In this document: piece by piece, positions 54,111 to 62,308 of the stretch
Layout of the letters: each line of letters opens with the position of its first letter
Numbering within the stretch: the stretch's first letter is position 1
Origin: Streptomyces sp. ISL-43
GTDB lineage: Bacteria; Actinomycetota; Actinomycetes; Streptomycetales; Streptomycetaceae
NCBI RefSeq assembly: GCF_018614195.1
Contig: NZ_JAGGOT010000002.1
Span: 28,478-92,477, forward strand
DNA length: 64,000 nt
Direction of reading: 5' to 3'
Position numbers and translations under genes: made by a program
The notes under the pieces: generated by a model
Told to the model about the DNA's origin: nothing
Databases searched by the model: none
The model's input: only the letters and a program-made list of their open reading frames with translations

Positions 54111-54569
54111 TCAGCGATCAGCAGGCCCTTCGAGCTGATCATTCTCGAAATGAAGCTGATCGACCACGTCGAGGTCTCCCTCGGTAGTGACGACCACGAT
54201 CCACGACCTGTCCACGGCGAGGAAGTAGTGGTGCTCGGGGATTTCAAGCAGTTCGGCGACGACCGGGGCGCAGACGGCCTCGGAAAAACGTACCCCGTAG
54301 GGGGAGAGTCCGTCTCCGACGTGGTCGACCGTCGAGTCCGGGAGAGTGCGCAGAGCCACTTCCCTCACCGTCATTTCAGCAAGCTGCACTTCATCGGAAA
54401 CACTCCAGTGCGCATGCTGTCCTTGCACGCGGGACCAGTCGATTTTCGATCCCGCGACCGGAAACCGAAGGTCCAGCCAGTCGAAGACGACCGAAGCATC
54501 GCAGCGCTCCAGACCTTCGAGCGGCGGGGCCCCGTACACGGTGTCCGCCCAGTAGTTTTCAGTCATCAT
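54111..54569 (-). CDS. Candidate immunity protein of the second RHS locus
   Basis: A 152-residue protein whose start overlaps the rhs stop codon in a TGATG (stop 54571-54569, ATG 54569). Alternative ATGs are at 54575 and 54566. The sequence starts MMTENYWADTVYGAPPLEGL and continues with CDASVVFDWLDLRFPVAGSK, EVQLAEMTVREVALRTLPDS, and ends acidic. The product is soluble with mixed alpha/beta content. I do not recognise a family. Position and overlapping start make it the natural immunity partner for the 95-residue toxin just upstream. Composition is less GC-rich than the neighbouring carboxylase genes. Confidence 0.7.
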   Translation of the reverse strand: MMTENYWADTVYGAPPLEGLERCDASVVFDWLDLRFPVAGSKIDWSRVQGQHAHWSVSDEVQLAEMTVREVALRTLPDSTVDHVGDGLSPYGVRFSEAVCAPVVAELLEIPEHHYFLAVDRSWIVVVTTEGDLDVVDQLHFENDQLEGPADR

Positions 54570-57500
54570 CAGCATCCAAACCGGCTCTGGATCCTCGTCA
54601 CGGTCGACTCGGTCGCTTTGAACTCATAGTGCGGACCCTTTTCTTTCCCGCTCCATACGTTGATGTGGGCGCCACTACGCTCGTCAAACTCGATCCGGAA
54701 GCCCGTCTTACCGTCACCGGTCTGCATTCCGATGGGCTGGCCCTTGATCGTGCCGAACTTGCCGATCGTCGGCTTTTCGGCATTGAACCCACGCGCCTCA
54801 AGCCATGCCAGCGCCTTGTTCATCGCCTGGTTGTAATCATCCTCGCCGCCACCGGCATTGTGCACGAGTACCGGCGTGGCGCCTGCCAGCACATAGTACG
54901 TGTGGAGGTCTGCGACGGTCAGGTTGTACGTCTTGTCGGCCGCCTGGTAGACGAGCGTGCGAGCGACCGTGACGGTCGCGCCCTCGTCCGTGCGGAGCGT
55001 TGTGCCCGGCTTCAGCTGATCGGCGTCGAGCCAGGCCCGATCGGATTCCGACCAGAACGGGTGGTGGCCCGTGGTGGTGATGTCGCGAATTCCGTCAGGA
55101 GTGGAGACGGAGATGTCTACGTAGGTCTTGTCGTCTTCGGTGAGGATGGTGGCGGTGACGGATTTCGCCGCGGTCTCACCCGATTCGGGATCCGTCGCGA
55201 GGACCCGGTCCTCGGGTTCGAGTTCCTCGATCGGCTTCGTGGAGCCGTCGGCCATGAGGACTTCGGTTCCGGCGACGAAGCTGTTCGTCGCGCAGAACCG
55301 GGGCCTTTCCTTGCCCCCGGACCCGATACCCGCGCGCCCTGCCGCGTACCCGAGCCCCTTGGCGATCTCCTCTCCCACGAGCTCGGATTCATTGGGCTCG
55401 TAGAGGGGGCTGTCGATTCCCTTGCCGGAGACCGCCGCCTCGTCCCACGTGCTGCACGTCACGAAGTCGCAATAGTGCTCGCTGAAGTACTCGACCTCCT
55501 CGACGGAAGCCCCGTACATCCACATCTTGTACGCGACCTGCTTGGGGACGCTGTGAGCGGTCGGGTCGTACTTGACCTGCATCTTGTGCAACTCTTCCTT
55601 GGAAGTGTTGCTGGTGTTGCGGACGTACTTCTGACCCTCGGTGAACATGTCCACGGCGCGGTCGTAGGACTGCTGCGCCTGCCCGACCACACCGGAACCG
55701 TAGTGCTGGGCGTATTGGCGGTTGATGGACTGCTGCCGCTGGGCGGCCAGGTTCTGCGAGACGATCTCGTCGTACCGCCTGCCCTTGCTGACGGGCTGGG
55801 TACCCCGGTTGGTGCACACGTACATGCCGCTCATGCACTCTTCGAGTGCCATGCCCGTCGGGTCCCAGTTGGTGAGGGGATTGCCGTTGGCGTACGTGTA
55901 GCCGTTCATCTGGAGCGGGTCGGTGATGTCGATGAGCGGGTCCACCGACAGGAAGCGACCCGTGACGGGGTCGTACTCACGGGCCCCGATGTGGGTCAGG
56001 CCGGTCGAGGAGTCGTCGACGCCCGTGCCGAGGAAGCCACGGCTGCCGGGCCAGCCGTTCACCACGGCGCCCCGGGTGTTGCCGTACGGGTCGGTCTTGC
56101 GCCGGGTGATCTTTTGTCCGGCGGACTGGTCGACGGAGGCGGTGGCCGTGTTGTGGTGGTCGGCCAGCAGGACGTTGAGCTTGTGGCCGGTCGGCTTGCC
56201 GTACGTGGTCCGGACGGTGGTGGCTCCGGGGCCACCGTAGTGGCGGACCGCGTCGATGGCCCGGCCGGTCTTGTCGACGGTGATCTCGGCTTCACCGAGG
56301 TACAGGGTCCGGGAGCTTCCGGTTTCCTCGATCAGGCGGTTGCCGGCCGCGTCGTAGATGGAGGTGGTGGTGGTGTCGAAGCTCCACTGCTGGGCCGGGA
56401 CACCGCCCGCGGCACACGCGTAGATGTGGAGGTCGTTGCCGTCCGCGGGGTTGTCGTTGGGAACGGTGACGCAGGCGTTCGCCGCCGCGTTGTACAGCGT
56501 CTTGTCGGCGGGACGGTACGTGAACGCCTGCTTGGTGCTCCCGTCACACGTCGCGAGGCGGGCGTACAAGCCGTCGGCCGTGAGGCACTTGCCCAGGGCC
56601 CGTACCGTGTCACCGCTCAGCTTCCACTGCTGCGCCTTGGTCTCGTTGCACGGGTATAGCTGGACGGGCGTGCCGTCCGCGGTGGAACCCGACTGGACGT
56701 CCAGGCACTTGCCCGCCATGCCGATGACCGAGACCGCGCCGATACCGGGGCTGCTCGCCGTGGTGAGCTGGTTGCGTCGGTCCCAGGTCAGGTTCTGGGT
56801 GTCACCGTCGATCTTGCGGCTCTTGGTGTTGCCGGAGGCGTCGTACTCGTAGGTCGCGAGCGAGTTGACCGTGGAGTTGGCCGTCTTGAGGGTCTTCTCG
56901 GCCTTGGAGAGTGCGTGGGGCTGGATGGTCGTGGGCGGCTGGGTGCCGTTGGCCGCGACCTTGACGCCGTAGGTGTACTTGGTCTCGTCGTCCAGGGCCG
57001 CGTTGGTGAGGTCGTGGTCGACGAGCTTGGTGCGGTTGCCGATCAGGTCGAACTGGTATTCCTGCCAGTAGCCGTCACCGTCCGGACCGGGGGTGACCTC
57101 GGTCAGGCTCGGAGCGGGGCAGTTCGCGCTCTTGCCCGTCCAGGCCTTGCTCAGCTGCCCGACCGCGTCGTACGCGAAGCACTGGCGGTCGACCCGGCCG
57201 CCGGTCTGGGTGTCCGTGATGGAGGTCGGGTTGCCGACCGTGTCGTAGGTGTAGGAGAGGGCCGAGATCCGGTTCGGGTTGGCGGTCTGGCGGTCGCTGA
57301 TCGACTGCTGGACACGGCCCGAGTTGCGGTCGTACAGGTTGGTGGTCCACACCCGGTTCGGTGCGTTGCCGGAGGCCGTCCGCAGCACCTCGCCGTACGG
57401 GCTGTAGACGATGTCGGCCGTGTACCAGGAGAGGCCCGAGAAGGTCTTGGGCATGCCGTCCGCGTCGTAGCGCGTGATCAGCTTCTCGGCTGCCAGACCG

Positions 57501-60500
57501 CCCGGCGTCGCGGGAACCGTCGTCGACTGGACCTTGCCCCGCGGGGTGTAGGTCGTGCTGTAGGCGTAGGTGCCGGCCAGCCCCTTCGTGGCGGGCACGT
57601 CGGGGATGGTGATCTTGCTGCCGGTGGGACGGTACTCGGCGTCGTAGCCGGTGACCTCGCTCTTGTACTCCACCGCACCCTCGTAGTGGGTGGACGCCAC
57701 GGGCAGTCCCTTGGCGCCGGTCAGGGAGTCGAACGTCCAGGAAGCCACCAGGGGGCCGTCCGCCGCGTTGTCGCGCAGCTCGGTCGTGCGGCCCAGTGCG
57801 TCGTACGTCGTGAACTGGGTACGCCCGGCGGAATCGGTGACGGAGACCTTCTGGTCGAGGTTGTTGTACGTGTAGGCCGATGTTCCCGTGTCGGGGTCAT
57901 CGACCGCGGTCGTCCGGCCGCGGGCGTCGTAGGCGTAGGCCCACTTGTTCCCGGCCGGATCGGTGACCTTCGCCAGCTTGCCGCGCTGGTCGTAGCTGTA
58001 GGAAGTGTCCTTCCAGGTCGTGAGGTCGGTAGCCGTGTAGTCCTGGACCAGCGAGGGCCGGCCGGACGCGTCGGTCCAGGTCTTGACCGCACGGCTGCCC
58101 GGCAGCGGCGCGGTGCCGTCGGCCGACATGCCGGTACGGGTGAGCGTCCAGTCGCCCTCGTACCTGTTCGTGTTGGAGTACTGCGCCACGTCGGCGTACA
58201 GGGTCGTCACACGGACCGGGCGGCCGACACCGTCGTAGGCCGTCTTCGTGGAGTTCGGAACGTGGAAGACGGTCTCGGGGACGAAGATCTTGTTGTCCGG
58301 CTTGCCCTCCGCGTAGTAGCCGTTGTTGGTCTGGCTGACCGTGCCGTTCTGGTTGTAGAGGGAGTCGGTGATCAGACGCCCACCGCCCAGGGCGTCCTCC
58401 TGGGTCTGGCGCGGTCGCAGGCGGCCGTCGTAGATGGTCACCGAGCTGGCATAGGTGCCGTTGTCCCGCAGGGTCCGGCTGGTGACGACCGGGGTCTGCT
58501 GCTCCGCGATCTGGTAGTCGAACGTCTGCGAGGCGGGGTCGGTGACCTTCTGCGAGGACGTCCAGACGGCCGTGGTCCTGCCCAGGCCGTCGTAAGCCAG
58601 GGTGGTCTTGCGGCTGTTGGTGTCCGTGGTCTCCAGAACGGTGCCGCGGCCCGGATCGGCCTTGACGGTGTTCGTGTGCCCGGCGGGGTTGGTCGTCTTC
58701 GTGCTGAACGGGACGCCGGTGGCCGGGGTGAACACGGTGCTGGTCACGTTGCCGGCCGGGTCGTAGACCTTGACGTTCCGGCCGAGCGCGTCGTACTCGG
58801 TGCGCGCGGTGGGCGTCCAGCCGGTACCGGCCGCGTCATTGCTCTCGACCTGGACGGGCAGGCCCTTCACCGGGGCGGTCCCGAACGCGTTGAGCACGTC
58901 GTACGAGGTGCGCAGGTCGGAGAGCGTCGCGGCGGTGCCCGCCTGGGCGCAGTCACCCGCGGTGGCCCGTACCCGCTGGGGAAGGCCGATCAGGTGCTTG
59001 GCCGCATTGTGCACGTAGGACGTGACCGTGCAGCTCTGGTCGGCGACGACCGAACCGCCGGCGCCGTCCTCGGCCCGGGTCTCGGTCTGGGCCGACTGGA
59101 GGAGACCGTAAGTGGCCTCGAAGGTGTTCAGAGACCTGGCCACGCGGAAGGCGCCACCGCTGACGGACTGGATGGTGTCCGTACGGGACACGTTGCTCCG
59201 GTACGCCTCCAGCGGGGTGGTGCCGTCCCGGGGCCGGGTGGCGGTCTTCTGGCTCCAGGGCCAGGTCAGGACGCGCTTGTCGACGCTGCCGCCCGCCTGG
59301 GTGTAGGTGATGGCCTCCGCAGGGCTGCCCTGGTGCTGCGGCAGGTCCTCGCCGAGCGTCTCCTTGTCGGTGGAGTCCTTCAACATGATCTTCGGACGTC
59401 CCGCGTCGCCGGACATGCCGCGGAAGAAGCGGGTGCGGGTCTGGGACTGGACCGTCGCGTCGCTCTTGCCCGTGTTGGCCGTCACCCCGCCCTTGGTGAG
59501 CACCGACGCGTAGCCGCGCCACTGTCCGTACGTGCGCAGTTCGGGCTTGGTGAACTCGTCGGTTTCCTTGGCCCAGGCCGGGTCACCCTCGTAGGTGTAG
59601 CTGGTGACCACGTCGGGCTGGCGGGCGACCCGGTCCTTCTCGACCACGCGCTCGACGACGTACTTGTTGAACCAGGCCAGCGGGGGCTTCTCCAGGTCGG
59701 TGTCGGGCGACCAGTGGACGGGGAAGCAGCGGGTGGTGTTCTCCTCCGGCTTGGGGTGCGTAGTGCCGACCGCGCACGGGTCGGAGTAGTCCACGTAGAC
59801 GTCGCCGCCGATCTCGGTGCGGATGGTCTCCACACGGAGGCGGTCGAAGTCCGGGGTGGCGTCGTTGGGGCCGGTGGCGACCCGGTTGGGCATGTCCTGG
59901 AGGTTGGCCTGGAACGTGGTCGGCGGCAGCGTGATGCTCCGCTGGTTGCCCGCTTCGTCCTTCTGGGTGCCGTAGCCGGTGCGCGTGACGGACTCAAGCC
60001 ACAGGGGCGGGTGTGTGTCGGTGCGCTGCTTGGGGAACGACTGGGTGAGGCTCCAGCGGTCCACCATGGAGAGGGCGGTGGAGCCTTCGGTTCGCTGGCC
60101 CCAGGTGGTGACCGCTGTCAGGCGCTTGCGGGTCCAGAAGCTCGGCGAGGTAGTGAAGCAGTCCTTGGCGTCGACCTTGCAGTGCAGGGCCGCCGGGGTG
60201 TCCCACCAGGGCTGCTTGTCACCGTAGTTCTTCGACTCGAACTCGGTGTCCGTGCACTTCGCGGAGCCCTCTTTGATGCAGCGCTCGTCGATGGTGAACT
60301 CGACCTTGGCCGCCGGGGCACCGGAGAGGTTGCTCGCGCGCAGGCCGTAGGTGATCTGGCTCGGGTAGCCGCCGCGGGTGTAGGAGACCTTCGCCTGGAA
60401 CTTCTCGTTCTTGGCGTAGTGGTTGGTCTCCTTCTTCCAGTCGACGATCATCGCGTTGCCGTGGAGGTCCTCGACGTAGTCGAGGTTCCAGCGCCAGCCC

Positions 60501-61951
60501 TGGGTGCAGGAGGAGTCCGCGAACGCGGCCTGGTAGCAGGGCTCACCCGAGTGGTTGCCGAAGACCGGGACGGTGAAGACCGAGTCGGTCACCGCGCGGG
60601 TGCCGGCGCCGTCCACGTCGTGGCGGCCGAAGAAGTACCGGGTGCCGTCAGGGGTGGTGACGACCCAGTACTCGCCGTCCTTCGCGCCGTTGACGACGGT
60701 GGCATCCGTCTGGCGCTCGACCTTGGACCCGTCGTCGGACGCGGGAACCCACTGGCCGGAGGTGGCGTCACGGACCAGCTCGGTGGTGCTGCCGCCGAGC
60801 GACATCACCATGTTGTCGCCGGCCCAGCAGAGGTCGCCCTTCTTCTTGTCCGTGGTGTTGTCGTTGTTCGGCTTGCTCGGCACGGCCTTCAGGTCGGCCG
60901 AGCAGGTGCGGTAGCGGCGCTCGATGTAGCCGGGTTCGTAGCCCCAGCCGTCACCGATCCAGGAGGCCTGGCTGTTGGCCACGGACGTCTTCCCGTCGAC
61001 GGACTGCGACGAGTAGGTGAAGGCCAGCTTCGGAGCGGGCCCGGCGGGAGCTTCGGGGATGCCGAGCGGGTAGGACCACGAGAAGTCGCCGCTGTTGCCG
61101 CCTGCGGACCAGCTTCCGGAGGGCGCGAGCGGGGTCGCGCCGTACGTTCCACCCGGGCCCGAACCGGAGTCGGACGCGGCGAGGACCATCGGCCCGCCGC
61201 CCCCGAGGGCCATCGTGCGCATGCCCTGGCCCGGAGTGGTCGCCGGGTCGACCGTCGCACGGACGGTGCCGGTCGCCGGGTCGTTGGTGCTGGGCACCGT
61301 CTTCGTCGTATTGCACTCCGGGAGCAGCGGAGTGGTCAGGAAGCACTCGGGGAGCTGCTTGATCTCCAGGCGCGTCGCCCAGTCGGTCCCGTAGAGGTCC
61401 TTGAACTGCTTGTAGTCCAGTTGGACGTCGACCGGAGTGGAGGCGTCGGCGGGCGGCGTGACCGTGATGAGCGCGCCGTCGATGTTGGCGGCTTCGGTCG
61501 CGGCGCGGGCTTCGACCGCCACCGACCAGGTACCCGACGGGGCGGGCGGGGTCGGGTTGCTCTCGGTCGGCGAGGCCTTGCCGATGCTGACGGGGAGGGA
61601 CCCGGCCTGGACGAGTTGGTCGCCGGCCAGGGCGACGTCCACCGTTCCCGCGGCGGGCGGGTTCAGTTTGGACGGTTCGTAATCGGCGGGCGGCTGGGCC
61701 GGATCGCCGGACCACCCTTCGAGTTTGGCGGCCTCGATCTTGTCGAGCTTGGCCTTCAAGTCCACTTGCAGGCCCGGCAGGTCGACCCCGGTGCGGCTGC
61801 CGGGTGGCGCGGCCCAGGACTGGGAAGGCAAGAGAGATGCGACCAGCATCACGGAGACCGTGATGCCTACGCGCCCGGCAAGGCGAGCGCGTTGAGCGCG
61901 CGCCTTTCTGTTTCCGGGCAGGCGAAAACTGTCCGCCGACAACGGCGACAT
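54569..61951 (-). CDS. Second secreted RHS/YD-repeat toxin, with inserted ricin lectin and Hint domain
   Basis: A 2460-residue protein (ATG 61951 with a GGGGGG site; an upstream frame to 62032 is less likely). Signal segment VGITVSVMLVASLLPSQSWA. YD repeats run from about residue 320 to 1980. Near residues 1740-1870 a full ricin-B lectin (GKCLDVQSGSTADGTPVQLY, QQWKL, QQWSF) is inserted among the repeats. The RHS core signature GAREYDPVTGRFLSVDP lies near 1988. The Hint domain runs from Cys2220 (CATNSFVAGTEV) to VLVHN2365. The 95-residue toxin after it contains KALAWLEARGFNAEKPTIGK, GFRIEFDERSGAHINVWSGK and EKGPHYEF; the His residues and Lys-rich segment recall ribonuclease-type toxins, but I cannot name the family. 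Confidence 0.9.
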   Translation of the reverse strand: MSPLSADSFRLPGNRKARAQRARLAGRVGITVSVMLVASLLPSQSWAAPPGSRTGVDLPGLQVDLKAKLDKIEAAKLEGWSGDPAQPPADYEPSKLNPPAAGTVDVALAGDQLVQAGSLPVSIGKASPTESNPTPPAPSGTWSVAVEARAATEAANIDGALITVTPPADASTPVDVQLDYKQFKDLYGTDWATRLEIKQLPECFLTTPLLPECNTTKTVPSTNDPATGTVRATVDPATTPGQGMRTMALGGGGPMVLAASDSGSGPGGTYGATPLAPSGSWSAGGNSGDFSWSYPLGIPEAPAGPAPKLAFTYSSQSVDGKTSVANSQASWIGDGWGYEPGYIERRYRTCSADLKAVPSKPNNDNTTDKKKGDLCWAGDNMVMSLGGSTTELVRDATSGQWVPASDDGSKVERQTDATVVNGAKDGEYWVVTTPDGTRYFFGRHDVDGAGTRAVTDSVFTVPVFGNHSGEPCYQAAFADSSCTQGWRWNLDYVEDLHGNAMIVDWKKETNHYAKNEKFQAKVSYTRGGYPSQITYGLRASNLSGAPAAKVEFTIDERCIKEGSAKCTDTEFESKNYGDKQPWWDTPAALHCKVDAKDCFTTSPSFWTRKRLTAVTTWGQRTEGSTALSMVDRWSLTQSFPKQRTDTHPPLWLESVTRTGYGTQKDEAGNQRSITLPPTTFQANLQDMPNRVATGPNDATPDFDRLRVETIRTEIGGDVYVDYSDPCAVGTTHPKPEENTTRCFPVHWSPDTDLEKPPLAWFNKYVVERVVEKDRVARQPDVVTSYTYEGDPAWAKETDEFTKPELRTYGQWRGYASVLTKGGVTANTGKSDATVQSQTRTRFFRGMSGDAGRPKIMLKDSTDKETLGEDLPQHQGSPAEAITYTQAGGSVDKRVLTWPWSQKTATRPRDGTTPLEAYRSNVSRTDTIQSVSGGAFRVARSLNTFEATYGLLQSAQTETRAEDGAGGSVVADQSCTVTSYVHNAAKHLIGLPQRVRATAGDCAQAGTAATLSDLRTSYDVLNAFGTAPVKGLPVQVESNDAAGTGWTPTARTEYDALGRNVKVYDPAGNVTSTVFTPATGVPFSTKTTNPAGHTNTVKADPGRGTVLETTDTNSRKTTLAYDGLGRTTAVWTSSQKVTDPASQTFDYQIAEQQTPVVTSRTLRDNGTYASSVTIYDGRLRPRQTQEDALGGGRLITDSLYNQNGTVSQTNNGYYAEGKPDNKIFVPETVFHVPNSTKTAYDGVGRPVRVTTLYADVAQYSNTNRYEGDWTLTRTGMSADGTAPLPGSRAVKTWTDASGRPSLVQDYTATDLTTWKDTSYSYDQRGKLAKVTDPAGNKWAYAYDARGRTTAVDDPDTGTSAYTYNNLDQKVSVTDSAGRTQFTTYDALGRTTELRDNAADGPLVASWTFDSLTGAKGLPVASTHYEGAVEYKSEVTGYDAEYRPTGSKITIPDVPATKGLAGTYAYSTTYTPRGKVQSTTVPATPGGLAAEKLITRYDADGMPKTFSGLSWYTADIVYSPYGEVLRTASGNAPNRVWTTNLYDRNSGRVQQSISDRQTANPNRISALSYTYDTVGNPTSITDTQTGGRVDRQCFAYDAVGQLSKAWTGKSANCPAPSLTEVTPGPDGDGYWQEYQFDLIGNRTKLVDHDLTNAALDDETKYTYGVKVAANGTQPPTTIQPHALSKAEKTLKTANSTVNSLATYEYDASGNTKSRKIDGDTQNLTWDRRNQLTTASSPGIGAVSVIGMAGKCLDVQSGSTADGTPVQLYPCNETKAQQWKLSGDTVRALGKCLTADGLYARLATCDGSTKQAFTYRPADKTLYNAAANACVTVPNDNPADGNDLHIYACAAGGVPAQQWSFDTTTTSIYDAAGNRLIEETGSSRTLYLGEAEITVDKTGRAIDAVRHYGGPGATTVRTTYGKPTGHKLNVLLADHHNTATASVDQSAGQKITRRKTDPYGNTRGAVVNGWPGSRGFLGTGVDDSSTGLTHIGAREYDPVTGRFLSVDPLIDITDPLQMNGYTYANGNPLTNWDPTGMALEECMSGMYVCTNRGTQPVSKGRRYDEIVSQNLAAQRQQSINRQYAQHYGSGVVGQAQQSYDRAVDMFTEGQKYVRNTSNTSKEELHKMQVKYDPTAHSVPKQVAYKMWMYGASVEEVEYFSEHYCDFVTCSTWDEAAVSGKGIDSPLYEPNESELVGEEIAKGLGYAAGRAGIGSGGKERPRFCATNSFVAGTEVLMADGSTKPIEELEPEDRVLATDPESGETAAKSVTATILTEDDKTYVDISVSTPDGIRDITTTGHHPFWSESDRAWLDADQLKPGTTLRTDEGATVTVARTLVYQAADKTYNLTVADLHTYYVLAGATPVLVHNAGGGEDDYNQAMNKALAWLEARGFNAEKPTIGKFGTIKGQPIGMQTGDGKTGFRIEFDERSGAHINVWSGKEKGPHYEFKATESTVTRIQSRFGC
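54888..54904 (-). repeat. Third copy of the 17-bp att-like sequence, in the second rhs gene
   Basis: Read on the minus strand it is CACACGTACTATGTGCT, identical to 17084-17100 and 27513-27529. Here it is uninterrupted and encodes the same His-Thr-Tyr-Tyr-Val-Leu. Flanking bases extend the identity with the first rhs gene to 21 bp. This could be an empty target site. Confidence 0.75.
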
Positions 61952-62308
61952 TGAACCCCCCACGCTCTGCCGCCACAGCAAAGCGCGTGCGCGGCAGGAG
62001 ACTGACAAATAGCCAGCTGATTCTGTGGCCACTCGATCGGAAACACCATCTCCACCATCTTTATGTGCCCTTTATCACTCGATCATGTGCGCATCCTGGA
62101 GTAATGGGCGGAAATCCCCCTCATTGGGCAGGGGGTGTGTCGGTTGCGGGGCGTGCCGTTCGGCACCGGATAGCCCATGCTCAACTCGCGCGTCGATCGC
62201 GTGACGGGCGAGCGGGGAGCGGACCTTTCACTCAGGCGACGGCCGAAGTCGTTTTGTGACTGCCGAAGGCTGCGGAAGTGCAGACCCAAGGAGGGGAGAG
62301 GAAGAGTC
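61952..62308. promoter_or_regulatory. Divergent promoter region of the second RHS locus
   Basis: About 357 bases without a gene, AT-richer than average (CATCTTTATGTGCCCTTTAT near 62060). It must serve both the rhs gene and the giant secreted gene. It contains GATCATGTG at 62081, also found in the gap of the first locus at 10131. A strong AAGGAGGGGAGAGG ribosome site ends it before the GTG at 62309. Confidence 0.5.

Noticed and set aside
56915..61954. Very long open frame on the plus strand opposite the second rhs gene
   Set aside because: High G+C removes stop codons from antisense frames. The translation is Arg/Gly/Val-rich without domains, while the minus strand encodes a full RHS protein.
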